64,000 bases of DNA from assembly GCA_945891385.1 (NCBI GenBank), contig CAMDDJ010000003.1, positions 1 to 64,000 of the forward strand. The letters run 5' to 3'. The notes under the pieces are model-generated. The model was not told where the DNA came from. It saw nothing but the letters and a program-made list of their open reading frames with translations, and did not search any database. Below are positions 1 to 9,615 of the stretch, piece by piece. Each line of letters starts with the position of its first letter. Within the stretch, counting starts at the first letter, position 1. The DNA comes from Candidatus Kuenenia stuttgartensis (lineage in GTDB: Bacteria; Planctomycetota; Planctomycetia; Pirellulales; UBA1268). The position numbers and the translations under genes are program-made.

Positions 1-1
1 A

Positions 2-20
2 GGTTCCGCCCGTCGGAACC
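2..20 (-). terminator. Possible hairpin downstream of sucD
   Basis: A 6-bp inverted repeat (GGTTCC/GGAACC) with a 7-nt loop lies 73 nt beyond the sucD stop in the direction of sucD transcription. It could end the sucCD transcript, but the window stops here, so a following T-run cannot be checked. It could also belong to whatever lies to the left. Confidence 0.3.
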
Positions 21-93
21 GCCGCGTCGGCGCTTGTTTCAACCCTACCTACGCACGCCAGCATCCGCCAGTTCGCGGTCGCCGGGGGCCGGC

Positions 94-975
94 TTACTTC
101 CGCCGGCGTTCGATGGCCCGGACCATGGCGGCACCCATGTCGGCCGGGCTTTCCGCGATCTCGATCCCGGCGTCGCGGAGGGCCGCCAGCTTGGCGTCGG
201 CCGTCCCCTTGCCACCGGAAATGATCGCCCCAGCATGCCCCATCCTCTTTCCGGGGGGGGCCGTGCGGCCGGCGATGAAGGCGGCCACGGGCTTCGTCAC
301 ATGGTGCTTCACGAACTCGGCCGCTTCTTCCTCGGCACTGCCCCCGATCTCGCCCATCATCAGGATCGAGTGGGTGTCGGGGTCGGCCTCGAAGAGCGTG
401 AGGATGTCGATGAAGGAGGAGCCGACGAGCGGATCGCCGCCGAGTCCGACGCAGCTGCTCTGGCCGTGGCCGAGTTGCGTCAGCTGCCAGACCGCCTCGT
501 AGGTGAGGGTGCCCGAGCGGCTCATCACCCCGACGTGACCGGGAGCGTGGATGTAGCCGGGCATGATCCCGATCTTGCACTCGCCCGGCGTGATCACACC
601 GGGGCAATTGGGGCCGATCAGGCGGCTGCCCGAGTCCCTCAGCACGGGCAGCACCCGGGCCATGTCGAGCACGGGAATTCCTTCGGTGATCGCCACCACC
701 AGTTCGATGCCCGCCCCGATCGCCTCGAGGATCGCGTCGGCGGCGAAGGCGGGCGGCACGAAGATCATCGTGGCGTTGCAGCCGGTGGCGTCGCGGGCCT
801 CGGCGACGGTGTTGAAGACCGGGAGATCAGCGACCGTTTCGCCCCCTTTGCCCGGCGTGACGCCGCCGACCATCCGGGTGCCGTAGTCGAGGCAGCCCCG
901 GGTGTGAAACTCACCGACCTTGCCGGTGATGCCCTGACAGATGACGCGGGTGTCGCGGTTGACGAGGATGCTCAT
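94..975 (-). CDS. sucD: Succinyl-CoA ligase (ADP/GDP-forming) subunit alpha
   Basis: Alpha subunit of succinyl-CoA synthetase, which interconverts succinyl-CoA and succinate with substrate-level phosphorylation in the cytoplasmic TCA cycle. The 293 residues match the usual family length. The N-terminal CoA-binding Rossmann part begins [19 protein letters not shown], and the C-terminal part carries the phosphohistidine loop [13 protein letters not shown] with the catalytic His near residue 247. It lies 64 nt downstream of sucC on the same strand, so the two subunits are almost certainly co-transcribed. Nothing in the sequence tells ADP from GDP preference. The identification is secure. Confidence 0.96.
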   Translation of the reverse strand: MSILVNRDTRVICQGITGKVGEFHTRGCLDYGTRMVGGVTPGKGGETVADLPVFNTVAEARDATGCNATMIFVPPAFAADAILEAIGAGIELVVAITEGIPVLDMARVLPVLRDSGSRLIGPNCPGVITPGECKIGIMPGYIHAPGHVGVMSRSGTLTYEAVWQLTQLGHGQSSCVGLGGDPLVGSSFIDILTLFEADPDTHSILMMGEIGGSAEEEAAEFVKHHVTKPVAAFIAGRTAPPGKRMGHAGAIISGGKGTADAKLAALRDAGIEIAESPADMGAAMVRAIERRRK

Positions 976-1039
976 GGTGGAAAAACCGAACGCAGGAAGC
1001 CGGTAGCCGGCGGGATGGAAGTGATGATCCGAGGATTCG

Positions 1040-2230
1040 TCAGGCCTGGCCGGCCGCGGCGGCGACGACCTTTTTCGCAGCCTCCGTCAGGCCGTCGGCA
1101 GCGATGATCGAGGTGCCGCTCTCGGCCAGAATCTTCTTGCCTTCGGCGACCTCGGTGCCTTCCAGTCGCACGACGAGGGGCACCGTGAAGCCGACGGTCT
1201 TCGAGGCTTCGACCAGGGCGGTGGCGATGGTGGTGCACCGCATGATGCCGCCGAAGATGTTGACGAGGATCGCCTTGACGTGCGGGTCGGAGAGAATGAT
1301 CCGGAAGGCCTCGGTCACCTGATTGACGTCGGCGCCGCCTCCGACGTCGAGGAAGTTGGCCGGCTGGCCGCCGTGGAGCTTGACCAGGTCCATCGTGCTC
1401 ATCGCCAGGCCGGCACCGTTGACGAGGCAGCCGATCGTGCCGTCGAGTTTGACGTACGAAAGACCCGCCGCCGCGGCCCGGATCTCGGCCGGCTCCTCTT
1501 CGGCTGCATCGCGGAGGGCGGCGACGTCTTTGTGGCGGTAGAGGGCGTTGTCGTCGAAGGTCATCTTGGCGTCGAGCGCCACGAGTCCACCATCGGTGGT
1601 AAGCACCAGGGGATTGACCTCGAGCAGCGAGGCGTCGAGATCAACGAAGGCCCGGCAGAGCCTGCGGAAGAAGGTCTCGGCATGCCGCCATGAGGCGGTG
1701 GGAAGGCCGAGCTTCGAGGCCAACAGCCGGGCCTGCCAGCCGGCCAGTCCACGGTCGGGATCGAATGGCTCTGCCAGGATGAGTTCGGGCGTCTTGGCCG
1801 CAACCTCCTCGATGTCCATGCCGCCGGCTGTGCTGGCGATCAAGACCGGCGAGCCGGCGGCACGATCGACCAGGATCGCGCAGTAGAGCTCACGGTCGAT
1901 GCTGCAGCCACTCTCGACGAACACCTGACGGACCACCTGGCCCGCCGGACCGGTCTGGATCGTGACGAGCGTCTGGTCGAGCAGGCCGCTGGCAATTCGT
2001 TCGGCATCGGCCGGGCTCTTGGCGAGTTCCACCCCGCGCTGGCCGGACCCTGGCACCTGTCCTTTGCCGCGGCCGCCGGCATGGATCTGCGCCTTGACCG
2101 CGCAGACCGGGGTCCCGAGCGACTCGTAGGCGGCCTTGGCTTCCGCCGGGGTGCGGGCCACCTTCCCGGCGAGCACCGGCACACCGGCGGCCCGGAGGAG
2201 GTCCTTGGCCTGGTATTCGTGGATCTTCAT
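1040..2230 (-). CDS. sucC: Succinyl-CoA ligase subunit beta
   Basis: Beta subunit, carrying the ATP-grasp nucleotide-binding domain and partner of the alpha subunit. The ATG at 2230 gives a 396-residue protein starting [19 protein letters not shown], the canonical SucC N-terminus; the frame stays open further upstream, but that extension is not SucC-like. The ATP-grasp part (about residues 1-230) includes [13 protein letters not shown], and the C-terminal ligase part contains [15 protein letters not shown] and NIFGGIMRC. It is the first gene of a sucCD pair. The roughly 100 nt between it and the transglutaminase gene upstream shows no convincing promoter. Confidence 0.96.
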   Translation of the reverse strand: MKIHEYQAKDLLRAAGVPVLAGKVARTPAEAKAAYESLGTPVCAVKAQIHAGGRGKGQVPGSGQRGVELAKSPADAERIASGLLDQTLVTIQTGPAGQVVRQVFVESGCSIDRELYCAILVDRAAGSPVLIASTAGGMDIEEVAAKTPELILAEPFDPDRGLAGWQARLLASKLGLPTASWRHAETFFRRLCRAFVDLDASLLEVNPLVLTTDGGLVALDAKMTFDDNALYRHKDVAALRDAAEEEPAEIRAAAAGLSYVKLDGTIGCLVNGAGLAMSTMDLVKLHGGQPANFLDVGGGADVNQVTEAFRIILSDPHVKAILVNIFGGIMRCTTIATALVEASKTVGFTVPLVVRLEGTEVAEGKKILAESGTSIIAADGLTEAAKKVVAAAAGQA

Positions 2231-2333
2231 TGGGCGAGGTCTCGAAGACAGGGAGCTGGCGGGCTGGAGCCGGAAATATCGCAGGAATGGCCGCCGCCGC
2301 AACCCTGCCGGATGGCTGCCCTGCAGACCACGC

Positions 2334-3275
2334 CTATTGCTGCTGCTGCTGCTCGTCCACCTGGCAGACGATTGGGCCCCTGAGCACCGCGTGCATCGGG
2401 ACATCGAGCGGGGCGAGTTGGTCGTGCCAGGTTCGGGACGGGAGTCGGTCGAGGGTGCGGGTGGCCACCCGCACCTCCATTCGCTCGCTCCCCGATCCCC
2501 GGTAGGTGCCCTTGCTCGGGGGCACGTCGGTGTAGTCCCGTCCGATGGCCGTCTTGACGAACTGGCTGCCAACGGGACACCCGTTGGTCGGGTCGAAGCC
2601 GGTCCAGCCGATGTCCGGCAGCCAGACCTCACACCAGGCGTGGCTTTCGGAATCGCGGTTGGGCCGATGGATGTATCCGCTGACATACCGGGCCGGCACG
2701 CCGAAGGACCGGAGGATCGCGATCATCAGATGGGTGAAGTCCTGGCAGACGCCCTGCCCGTGGGTCAGCAGGTGATCGATCGGAGAACTGGCGTCGGTGA
2801 CGTCACGGGCGTAGACGAAGTTCCCGCGGATGTACTCGGCCACCTGGCAGACCCACATCCCAACCCGGATCCGTGGCAGAGGCCGGAGCGCCTCGAGATG
2901 CGGCGTCAACAGCGGTGTGTCGCTGGTCGGCCCGCGGAGCGGCAGGGCGTCGAGGGTGTCGAGCGGGAGCATGGATTCGTCGAGCGGAAAGACGGTCTGG
3001 CTGGCCATCGGGCCGACCGCCGAATCCTCCGTCTCGACGATGCTCGCCGCCAGGATTCGCAGCCGGGTGGACGGAGCGAGCAGATTGAAGTGATGCACCC
3101 GGTTGCCGAAGCCGTCGACGTAGGCGGAGACGGTGGCGGGCTCGTTGACGTCGACACGGAAGGAGTGGCACCGTTGCAGGGTGTCGTTGACGGGCTCCAT
3201 GCGGAGTTCACAGAGCCACTCGCGGACCGGCTCGGTGTATTCGAGCACCGTCTCATGTTGGATTTCGAGGATCAT
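2334..3275 (-). CDS. Transglutaminase-like cysteine protease of the Anbu gene set
   Basis: 313 residues with an N-terminal bacterial transglutaminase-like domain (about 1-80: [17 protein letters not shown]) followed by the papain-like core. The catalytic triad is visible as C177 ([11 protein letters not shown]), H212 ([10 protein letters not shown]) and D228 (GFDPTN). The start at 3275 is preferred because GGGAGAT lies about 9 nt upstream; a longer start at 3308 would overlap the alpha-E gene. It ends in a short poly-Gln tail. It follows alpha-E by 19 nt and completes the ATP-grasp/alpha-E/transglutaminase trio known to travel with Anbu. It probably hydrolyses or crosslinks peptide or isopeptide bonds; the substrate is unknown. 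Confidence 0.88.
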   Translation of the reverse strand: MILEIQHETVLEYTEPVREWLCELRMEPVNDTLQRCHSFRVDVNEPATVSAYVDGFGNRVHHFNLLAPSTRLRILAASIVETEDSAVGPMASQTVFPLDESMLPLDTLDALPLRGPTSDTPLLTPHLEALRPLPRIRVGMWVCQVAEYIRGNFVYARDVTDASSPIDHLLTHGQGVCQDFTHLMIAILRSFGVPARYVSGYIHRPNRDSESHAWCEVWLPDIGWTGFDPTNGCPVGSQFVKTAIGRDYTDVPPSKGTYRGSGSERMEVRVATRTLDRLPSRTWHDQLAPLDVPMHAVLRGPIVCQVDEQQQQQ

Positions 3276-3294
3276 GGGTGTGGGATCTCCCTGC

Positions 3295-4245
3295 TCAGTT
3301 GAGGGCATATTGCTGCTGGAGGAGCTGGCCGATCGAACCGCAGCGAACCACGGCGGTCGAGAGGAAGTCGTGGAGCCGTGGCCCGACGAGCTCGTCCGTG
3401 TCGAGGTAGGTCAGTTCGCTGACGAGGCTGCCGACGGTCCGCGTCGATTCGGCGTCGCAGCGGCCCGGCAGCCGCCCACTGATCACCGTCAGCGAGTCGA
3501 GCACCCGCTCGAGGCAGAATCGCACCGAGTGCGGGAAGTCTGGATTCGTGAGTAGGAACTCGATCACTCGCTCCGGTTCCACGCGGCTGACCGAGAGCCG
3601 CTGGTAGGCCTCGTAGGCCCGGCACTTCCGCAGCACGGCCGCCCACTGGAGCGTCCCCACGGGCAGGTCGGATGAGTCGGTGCGTTCAAGCAGCCGAACG
3701 GTCGAATCGAGCGTCCGCAGCACCTTGTCTGCGCGTTCGAGCGAGGTACCCGCCTGGATGAAGTGCCAGCCTTCGTCGTGCATCATCGTGGCGTCGCAGA
3801 CGCCGTGGCAGAGCAGCACGCCCACCTGGGCCTCGTCGCAGAAATCGTGGGGAGACTCGGCCACCCGGGACTGGAATCCGGGGTCGGAGAGCCGCCAATG
3901 AAGTTTGTTGAGTTCCCGCCACATCTGGGTGCTGATCGAGCCGCGGATGCTCCGGGCGTTGTTTCGCGCCCGATTGACGCAGGCCATCACGCTGCCGGGA
4001 TTGGTCATGTCGAGCAGCAGCCAGCGGCTCACCGCCGTGACCGGTGTTTCACCCGGGCGAACCTGGGGCGGCGGCTGCCGGAGCATGGAAAGCAACGCGT
4101 TCCACTCGAGTTCCACCGGATTGGCGAGCACACCGTGCAGGTCGAGGTCGAGATGAAAGGTGATGTCGACCGCCCGGGCGAGGTTGCTCGCCCGTTCGAG
4201 ATACCGGCCCATCCAGAAGAGTGCGTCAGCGACTCGGCTCAGCAT
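3295..4245 (-). CDS. Alpha-E domain protein (DUF403)
   Basis: A 316-residue, mostly helical protein that begins [19 protein letters not shown], the typical alpha-E (DUF403) start. Regularly spaced acidic helices and the segment [13 protein letters not shown] near the C-terminus also fit. The family has no proven activity; it accompanies circularly permuted ATP-grasp proteins and transglutaminase-like proteases, and a peptide-modifying role has been proposed. Its ATG lies inside the end of the ATP-grasp gene (7-nt overlap, ATGCTGA), so translation of the two is probably coupled. Confidence 0.88.
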   Translation of the reverse strand: MLSRVADALFWMGRYLERASNLARAVDITFHLDLDLHGVLANPVELEWNALLSMLRQPPPQVRPGETPVTAVSRWLLLDMTNPGSVMACVNRARNNARSIRGSISTQMWRELNKLHWRLSDPGFQSRVAESPHDFCDEAQVGVLLCHGVCDATMMHDEGWHFIQAGTSLERADKVLRTLDSTVRLLERTDSSDLPVGTLQWAAVLRKCRAYEAYQRLSVSRVEPERVIEFLLTNPDFPHSVRFCLERVLDSLTVISGRLPGRCDAESTRTVGSLVSELTYLDTDELVGPRLHDFLSTAVVRCGSIGQLLQQQYALN

Positions 4246-5780
4246 GATTCGGCCTCGCTCCGCGATTCAGGCGCCAGGATCCACGTGTCCTTGCTGCCGC
4301 CTCCCTGGGAGCTGTTGACTACCAGGCTCCCCTTGGGCAAGGCCACCCGCGTCAAACCTCCGGGTGTGACCACGACCCGCTCCCCGCAGAGCACGAAGGG
4401 CCGGAGGTCGACGTGCCGTCCCTCGAGTCTTCCGTCCACGAAGGTCGGATGGGTGGAGAGTTGAATCGTGGGCTGGGCGATGAAATCCCGGGGGTTCGCC
4501 TGGATCGCCCGCCGGAATTCCTCCCGTTGCTCGGCCGTGGAGGCCGGCCCAACGAGCATCCCGTAGCCGCCTGACTCATTGACCCGCTTGACCACCATCT
4601 TTTCGAGGTTGGCCAGCACATGGCTCAGATGGGCAGGCACCTCGGGCCGGAAGGTCTCGACGTTGGGCAGGATCGGATCCTGCTTGAGGTAATAGCGGAT
4701 CATGTCGGGGACGAACGGGTAGACCCCTTTGTCGTCGGCGATGCCGGTACCGATGCTGTTGGCCAGCGCCACGTTGCCGGCCCGGTAGGCATTCACCAGG
4801 CCCGGAACGCCCAGCACGCTGTCGGCCCGGAAGGTCAGCGGGTCGAGGAAGTCGTCGTCGATCCGGCGGTAGATCACATCGACCCGCTTGAGGCCGCGGG
4901 TAGTCCGCATGAACACCCGATTCGCATCCACGACGAGATCGCGGCCCTCGACCAATTCGATCCCCATCCGCTGGGCCAGGAAGCTGTGCTCGAAATAGGC
5001 CGAGTTGTACATGCCGGGACTGAGCAGCACCGTCGTCGGGCTGCCGGCCGATTCCGGGGCGATGTACCGCAGCACGTCGAGCAGGGCCGCCGGATAGTCA
5101 TCGTTCGGCAGGACGTCGTAGTCGGCGAACAGCGCGGGGAACACCCGCTTGAGCACCTGGCGGTTCTGGAGCATGTAGCTCACCCCCGACGGCGTGCGGC
5201 CGTTGTCCTCGAGGACGAGGTAGGAGCCGTCAGCTCCGCGGATCAGATCGGTGCCGCAGATGTGGATGTAGATTCGCCGCGGGACGTTGGCCCCGACGAA
5301 TTCCCGGCGGAATGAGGAGCCCTGGAGGACGAGCCGGGCGGGAACCACGCCGTCCTTGAGGATGTGCTGTTCGTGATAGACGTCCCAGAGGAACTGATTC
5401 AGGGCAGTGATCCGTTGCACGAGACCAGCTTCGATCAGTTCCCATTCCGCCGCGGGAATGATCCGCGGCACGGGGTCCATCGGCCAGACGCGCTCGATCC
5501 CCTCTTCCGCCCGGTAGACGGTGAACCCGACGCCGTCCTGTCGCATCGAGAGGTCGAGCATCGCCTTACGGCGGCTGAATTCTTCGCCCGTGGTCTGCCG
5601 GAGCCGTTTCGCCAGCGGCGCATAATCGGGCCGCGGCACGAGTCGTTCGTCCAGCATTTCGTCGAAGGCCGGCCCGACGGAGTAGTGGCTGAGGAGGGCC
5701 CCTTCTTGCGGAGCGACCGAATGAGGTGAAGCCATCGTTTGATCGCTACGGGATGGCGCCATGACAAATTCCGACATCAT
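4239..5780 (-). CDS. Circularly permuted ATP-grasp protein (DUF404/DUF407)
   Basis: 513 residues from the ATG at 5780 ([14 protein letters not shown]); a later ATG at 5762 has no ribosome-binding site. The body matches the circularly permuted ATP-grasp type 2 family: [51 protein letters not shown] and [13 protein letters not shown]. Such proteins are thought to form amide bonds using ATP, as peptide or glutathione-like ligases. It is the first gene of the trio with alpha-E and transglutaminase and lies divergent from anbu. A long hairpin occupies the 5' region just upstream. Confidence 0.88.
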   Translation of the reverse strand: MMSEFVMAPSRSDQTMASPHSVAPQEGALLSHYSVGPAFDEMLDERLVPRPDYAPLAKRLRQTTGEEFSRRKAMLDLSMRQDGVGFTVYRAEEGIERVWPMDPVPRIIPAAEWELIEAGLVQRITALNQFLWDVYHEQHILKDGVVPARLVLQGSSFRREFVGANVPRRIYIHICGTDLIRGADGSYLVLEDNGRTPSGVSYMLQNRQVLKRVFPALFADYDVLPNDDYPAALLDVLRYIAPESAGSPTTVLLSPGMYNSAYFEHSFLAQRMGIELVEGRDLVVDANRVFMRTTRGLKRVDVIYRRIDDDFLDPLTFRADSVLGVPGLVNAYRAGNVALANSIGTGIADDKGVYPFVPDMIRYYLKQDPILPNVETFRPEVPAHLSHVLANLEKMVVKRVNESGGYGMLVGPASTAEQREEFRRAIQANPRDFIAQPTIQLSTHPTFVDGRLEGRHVDLRPFVLCGERVVVTPGGLTRVALPKGSLVVNSSQGGGSKDTWILAPESRSEAESC

Positions 5781-5811
5781 CGCCCCGCCACCATTCGTTG
5801 CGCACGAACCA

Positions 5812-5845
5812 GGCAGCAGGTGCCTGCCCAACAGGCACGGCTGCC
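5812..5845. promoter_or_regulatory. Two-step hairpin/palindrome between ATP-grasp and anbu
   Basis: Within the 198-nt divergent intergenic region, GGCAGC (5812-5817) pairs with GCTGCC (5840-5845), and GTGCCTG (5820-5826) pairs with CAGGCAC (5832-5838) around a CCCAA loop. All 13 pairs are perfect, with a small internal loop. It sits 32 nt before the ATP-grasp start and 134 nt before anbu. It may be a leader hairpin or a palindromic operator; nothing else decides between these. No good sigma-70 boxes were found nearby. Confidence 0.45.
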
Positions 5846-5978
5846 AGGTCTGCTGCGGCGCGGGGCCGGTTTCCTGCGGGTTCTGGAGGTTCCGCCGATC
5901 CGCGGCTGAGACTAGGCTTGTCGAGTGCAAAGCCCGCGCCAATTCAGGCCGGCCGCTGCGAATCACTCGGAGGAAGCG

Positions 5979-6758
5979 ATGACGTATTGCCTGGGTCTCC
6001 GTACGAAAGCCGGCCTCGTCATGGCCTCCGATTCCCGTTCCAACGCCGGCATCGACCAGGTCAACATCTGCTGCAAGATGCACACCTTCGTCGTACCCGG
6101 GGAACGGGTGTTCGTGCTGCTCTCGAGCGGCAACCTCTCGCTCACCCAGTCGATCCTGGCTCGGATCGAGCAGGAGTTTCACAGCGGCCGCGGGCTCGTG
6201 GACGTGGCAAACTTTTATGACGCCGCCCGCTGCGTCGGCCGGCACGTCCGCGAGATCTCGGCACTCGACGGGCCCTTCATGGAGCGGGACAACATCGCCT
6301 ATGCGGTCAATTTCCTGCTTGGCGGACAGATCCGGGGCGAGGAGCCGCAGATCTACATGGTCTACGCCCAGGGGAATCCGCTCCGGTGCACCCGGACCGC
6401 CCCGTTTCTCCAGATCGGCGAGAGTAAATACGGCCGGCCGATCCTCGACCGCGGGATCCGCTACGAGGACACGTCTCTCGAGCAGGCGGTGAAGTACGCG
6501 ATGATTTCACTCGATTCGACGATGCGGTCGAACGTGTCGGTGGGGCCGCCCATCGATTTGATCGTCTACGCGGCTGACGAACTGGAGATTCGCCGGTATC
6601 GGCGGTTCAGCGAACCCGACACGGAGCTGAGCGCGATCCGCTCGAGCTGGGACCGAGAGCTCCGCCAGGCGATCGGCGCCCTGCCGTCGATCACGTTCGA
6701 AGAGCAGCCGCCTGACCGGGAACTGGGGATCACCCACACCTTTTTCCGCGGTCTCTGA
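5979..6758 (+). CDS. anbu: Anbu, bacterial proteasome-like N-terminal nucleophile hydrolase
   Basis: 259 residues from an ATG preceded by GGAGG 6 nt upstream. The N-terminus [20 protein letters not shown] is the signature of Anbu, the ancestral beta-subunit relative of HslV and the 20S proteasome. Removal of Met1 would expose Thr as the nucleophile; D18 (ASDSR) and K33 (CCKM) supply the other expected active-site residues. In solved homologues Anbu forms open-ring or helical oligomers, and its substrates are unknown. The usual partners (ATP-grasp, alpha-E, transglutaminase) lie directly upstream but on the opposite strand, so co-regulation would run through the shared 198-nt spacer. Confidence 0.9.
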   Translation: MTYCLGLRTKAGLVMASDSRSNAGIDQVNICCKMHTFVVPGERVFVLLSSGNLSLTQSILARIEQEFHSGRGLVDVANFYDAARCVGRHVREISALDGPFMERDNIAYAVNFLLGGQIRGEEPQIYMVYAQGNPLRCTRTAPFLQIGESKYGRPILDRGIRYEDTSLEQAVKYAMISLDSTMRSNVSVGPPIDLIVYAADELEIRRYRRFSEPDTELSAIRSSWDRELRQAIGALPSITFEEQPPDRELGITHTFFRGL

Positions 6759-6772
6759 CGAGACATCGGCAG

Positions 6773-7447
6773 TCAGGTGTAGGCGGCGGCATCGGTGGCC
6801 CGGTCCAATTCCATGCGCCGCCGCCAGTAGGGGACCGTGCAGAGCAGGAGTTTGCCCGTGCCCTCGTAGCTGAAGGTGCGAGCCTGGCCGGCGAGCCAGG
6901 CGCTCCAGAACGACTTGGCCGGCCACCGCATCCGCAGGCGAATGCCTGCGGTATGAGCCACGACGAAGGGCCCGTCACAGACCAGCCGGTCATTGTCGAG
7001 GGTGACCTCTTCGACCGGCCCGTTCACCGCCAGCACCACCGTGCCGCGGCCGGACAACGCCGTCTTGTACCAGAGCAGGCCCTCGCCGGCCCAGAAGGCG
7101 GTCGGCACCGATTCACGGTGGATGCGGAGTTGTACTTCCCCGTCGCTCGCCCAGAAGCAGCGGGTGTCGAGGATCCACCGTTCGCCTGAGTCGATTGTGA
7201 AGACGTGGTACCCGCCCAATGAGGAGTCGAGGAACACGCTGCCGGTGCCGACGTAGCGCGGCCGGAGAATCGATTCGTCGGAAAAGAGCGACACCCACAT
7301 GCTCCGGAGCGAGGGCAATGGCACGGTCATCGTGACCGCGCCTTGCAGGTGGTTGAGGGCTCCCCGCTCGGTGCGGCAGTCGTCATCGAACAGGTCGATG
7401 CGAACCCAGCGCATCGACTGGGATTCCTCGACTTCAAAGATCGCCAT
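6773..7447 (-). CDS. AIM24-like family protein
   Basis: 224 residues resembling the AIM24/TIGR00266 family, an all-beta double-psi-like fold. Supporting segments are TGSVFLDSSLGGYHVFTI, AGEGLLWYKTALSGRGTVVLAV and the C-terminal SYEGTGKLLLCTVPYWR. Bacterial members have no established activity. The gene starts 14 nt inside the end of the UrtA-like gene and is the last of the minus-strand run from 14495; it converges on anbu with 14 nt between stops. No signal peptide is visible, so it is likely cytoplasmic. Confidence 0.72.
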   Translation of the reverse strand: MAIFEVEESQSMRWVRIDLFDDDCRTERGALNHLQGAVTMTVPLPSLRSMWVSLFSDESILRPRYVGTGSVFLDSSLGGYHVFTIDSGERWILDTRCFWASDGEVQLRIHRESVPTAFWAGEGLLWYKTALSGRGTVVLAVNGPVEEVTLDNDRLVCDGPFVVAHTAGIRLRMRWPAKSFWSAWLAGQARTFSYEGTGKLLLCTVPYWRRRMELDRATDAAAYT

Positions 7448-8783
7448 CGATCACCACCTCCTCGCCTTGGGTGAGCCCGTCGGCCGTCCAGTCGCAGTGC
7501 CAGCCGGGAAACGCCACCTGCGGAAAGGGTTCCGGGGGGATCGGATCGACCAACTCATGGATGATGTCGAACTGCCGATCGGGCCGCACCCGTCCCAGCC
7601 GAAAGCGTTTGAAGGTGTGCTGGGTCGCGGGGTCGATGCGGGCTTCGCCGCCCGGCCCGGCAAACCTGAGGTCGTCCTGGAGGGCCTCCCGCACCGCCTT
7701 GGTGTCGAGCGATCCGGCCCGCTCGACCGCCTGCTTCCAGAGGTGCACCAGGCAGTAGGCCGCCTCCATCGGATCGCTCGTCACCCGGTCGTAGCCGAAC
7801 TCCCGGCGAAAGCGGTTCACCCAGCCGCGGTTGGCCTCGGTGGGCAGGCTCTGAAAGTAGCTCCAAGCCGCCAAGTGGCCCTGAACGTGCGCCTGCGGCA
7901 GGTTGCGGAGTTCGTCTTCGCCGATGCTCGTGCTCACCACCGGCACGTCCTCTGGCGACAGCCCGGCCTCGGTCAGGGCGGCGAAGAAGGCCACATTCGA
8001 GTCACCGTTGATCGTCGAGAGCACGGCGTCTGCCTTCGTTGCCTGGATCATCTCGACGGCGCCGGTGAACTGGCGGTGACCGAGCGGCACGTACGCCGCG
8101 CCGGCGGGCTCTACGCCCCGGGCGGCGAGATACCGCTTTACGATCAGGTTGGCCGTGCGCGGGAAGACATAGTCGCTTCCCACGAGGAAGATTCGCTGCC
8201 GCTCCCCGCCCGCCGGCGAGAGCAGCCAGTCGATCGCCGGAAGGATCTGCTGGTTGGGAATCGAGCCACCGTAGATCACGTTGCGCGAGGCCTCGTTGCC
8301 CTCATACTGCACGGGATAGAACAGCAACCGGCCGTATTCCTCGATCACGGGAATAACCGCCTTGCGGCTCGAACTCGTCCAGCAGCCGAAGATCGCCGCC
8401 GCCTCGGCCCGCTCGCAGAGTTCGCGGGCCCGCTTGGGAAAGAGGTCGAGGGGCCGGGAGCGGGGATCGGGGCTGCGAGCCTCGATCGGGCGGCCAAGCA
8501 GGCCGCCGGAGGCATTGATTTCCTCGATCGCACAGAGTTCCGCATCCCGCAGGGCCGTTTCGCTGATGGCGAGCGTGCCGGTCTGCGAATGCAAGAGCCC
8601 TGCCACGATGGGCTTCGAACCACGCGGCAGGCCCGCGGCGCAGCCCGTGAACAGGGCTGGAGCGAGCGCCCGGGCGGCCGCGAGGGTGGCCGCCCCGCCG
8701 GTGCCGGCAAGCAGGCCGCGGCGACTCACACGGCCCGGGCCTCCGGCGGCCGGCTCGTGATCACTCTTCGACCATGTGCGCAT
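7434..8783 (-). CDS. Tat-exported UrtA-like ABC substrate-binding protein
   Basis: 449 residues. The N-terminus has twin arginines (R21-R22, VSRRGLLAG), a hydrophobic stretch and LFTGC at about 44-48, so this is a Tat substrate and probably a lipoprotein. The mature part is a type I periplasmic binding fold matching urea/short-chain amide binding proteins: GLLHSQTGTLAISETALRDA, FGCWTSSSRKAVIPVIEE, LLFYPVQYEGNEAS and GSIPNQQILPAIDWLL. No urt permease or ATPase genes are nearby, so its partner is unknown; it may serve a remote transporter or act as a sensor. The ATG at 8783 has GAGG about 9 nt upstream and overlaps the DUF4239 gene by 23 nt. Confidence 0.82.
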   Translation of the reverse strand: MRTWSKSDHEPAAGGPGRVSRRGLLAGTGGAATLAAARALAPALFTGCAAGLPRGSKPIVAGLLHSQTGTLAISETALRDAELCAIEEINASGGLLGRPIEARSPDPRSRPLDLFPKRARELCERAEAAAIFGCWTSSSRKAVIPVIEEYGRLLFYPVQYEGNEASRNVIYGGSIPNQQILPAIDWLLSPAGGERQRIFLVGSDYVFPRTANLIVKRYLAARGVEPAGAAYVPLGHRQFTGAVEMIQATKADAVLSTINGDSNVAFFAALTEAGLSPEDVPVVSTSIGEDELRNLPQAHVQGHLAAWSYFQSLPTEANRGWVNRFRREFGYDRVTSDPMEAAYCLVHLWKQAVERAGSLDTKAVREALQDDLRFAGPGGEARIDPATQHTFKRFRLGRVRPDRQFDIIHELVDPIPPEPFPQVAFPGWHCDWTADGLTQGEEVVIDGDL

Positions 8784-9546
8784 AGAGATCCTCGAACGGC
8801 TCGGCGGAGATGCTGACCTCGCCCCGGAAGGGATTGTCCATCGCGGCGATCAGGAAGATCATCGTGCCGAGATAGGCCGAAAGCAGCCCGCCGAGAACAA
8901 AGTGGGTGATGAGCCGCATGTCGAAGAGCCAGACCAACGCCATGTTGATCAACGCTCCGGCGATCACCACATACCACATGACCGCCGGGATGCCGGTATG
9001 CACCGAGAACAGCCGCATCCGGCGGAACTCGAGGAACGTGTTGAACTGCCGCAGGGCCTCGGCGTGCACGATCTCCTCGGCGGGAGACTGAGGCTGGAAG
9101 TCGAGCAGTTTCTCCTCGAAGGCCTGCACTCGGACGGCACCGTCCACCGGCACGATGCCCCGCTGCTGGAGCGGCCAGGCGTAGCGAATCACATAGCGGG
9201 TGTAGTCTCGCAGCAGCCAGCGAAGGTTCTGGCCGTAGGGCTCGCGGTAGCGGGAGACGTCTTCGTAGAGCGCCGAAAGCGCCGCTGCCTCGCGGGTGAC
9301 GTTGGCGCCGGTGTCGGCGGCATTCTGGTAGGCCGTGACGGCGATCAGGCCGAGCAGCAGGCCGTAGAACACGCAGAAGCAGGAGAGCACGTAGCCGACG
9401 ACGTCGTTGGCGCCACTCGTCCGCTTGACGAACTGCCGGAGGATCGGCCGCAGCAGAATCGCACCGACCCAATACACCGCCACGGCCAGGCCGGTGGCCA
9501 GGGCCGCGAAGGTCGACGTGGGGATGTCGTAGATCCAATACAACAT
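8761..9546 (-). CDS. DUF4239 (bestrophin-like) membrane protein
   Basis: 261 residues from the ATG at 9546; a TTG at 9564 is an alternative start. Two transmembrane helices lie near the N-terminus (FAALATGLAVAVYWVGAILL and VVGYVLSCFCVFYGLLLGLI) and two near the C-terminus (VMWYVVIAGALINMALVW and HFVLGGLLSAYLGTMIFLIA), with a soluble helical stretch between. The final DNPFRGEVSISAEPFEDLY is typical of DUF4239 proteins, which are distantly bestrophin-like. The function is unknown; an ion-channel role is only inferred from the fold. It overlaps the downstream UrtA-like gene. Confidence 0.72.
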   Translation of the reverse strand: MLYWIYDIPTSTFAALATGLAVAVYWVGAILLRPILRQFVKRTSGANDVVGYVLSCFCVFYGLLLGLIAVTAYQNAADTGANVTREAAALSALYEDVSRYREPYGQNLRWLLRDYTRYVIRYAWPLQQRGIVPVDGAVRVQAFEEKLLDFQPQSPAEEIVHAEALRQFNTFLEFRRMRLFSVHTGIPAVMWYVVIAGALINMALVWLFDMRLITHFVLGGLLSAYLGTMIFLIAAMDNPFRGEVSISAEPFEDLYAHMVEE

Positions 9547-9615
9547 CGAGGAGCCTGCTCGCAAACGGGACCGCCACTCCTACGGCGTCGCGGAGATGGT
9601 AGCACCGGGAAGGGG

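Noticed and set aside
34-1107. A 357-codon plus-strand frame across sucD
   Set aside because: Antisense shadow of sucD; no ribosome-binding site and no recognisable domain.
7434-8783. A complete urea transporter operon
   Set aside because: Only the binding protein is present; no urt permease or ATPase genes flank it in the window.
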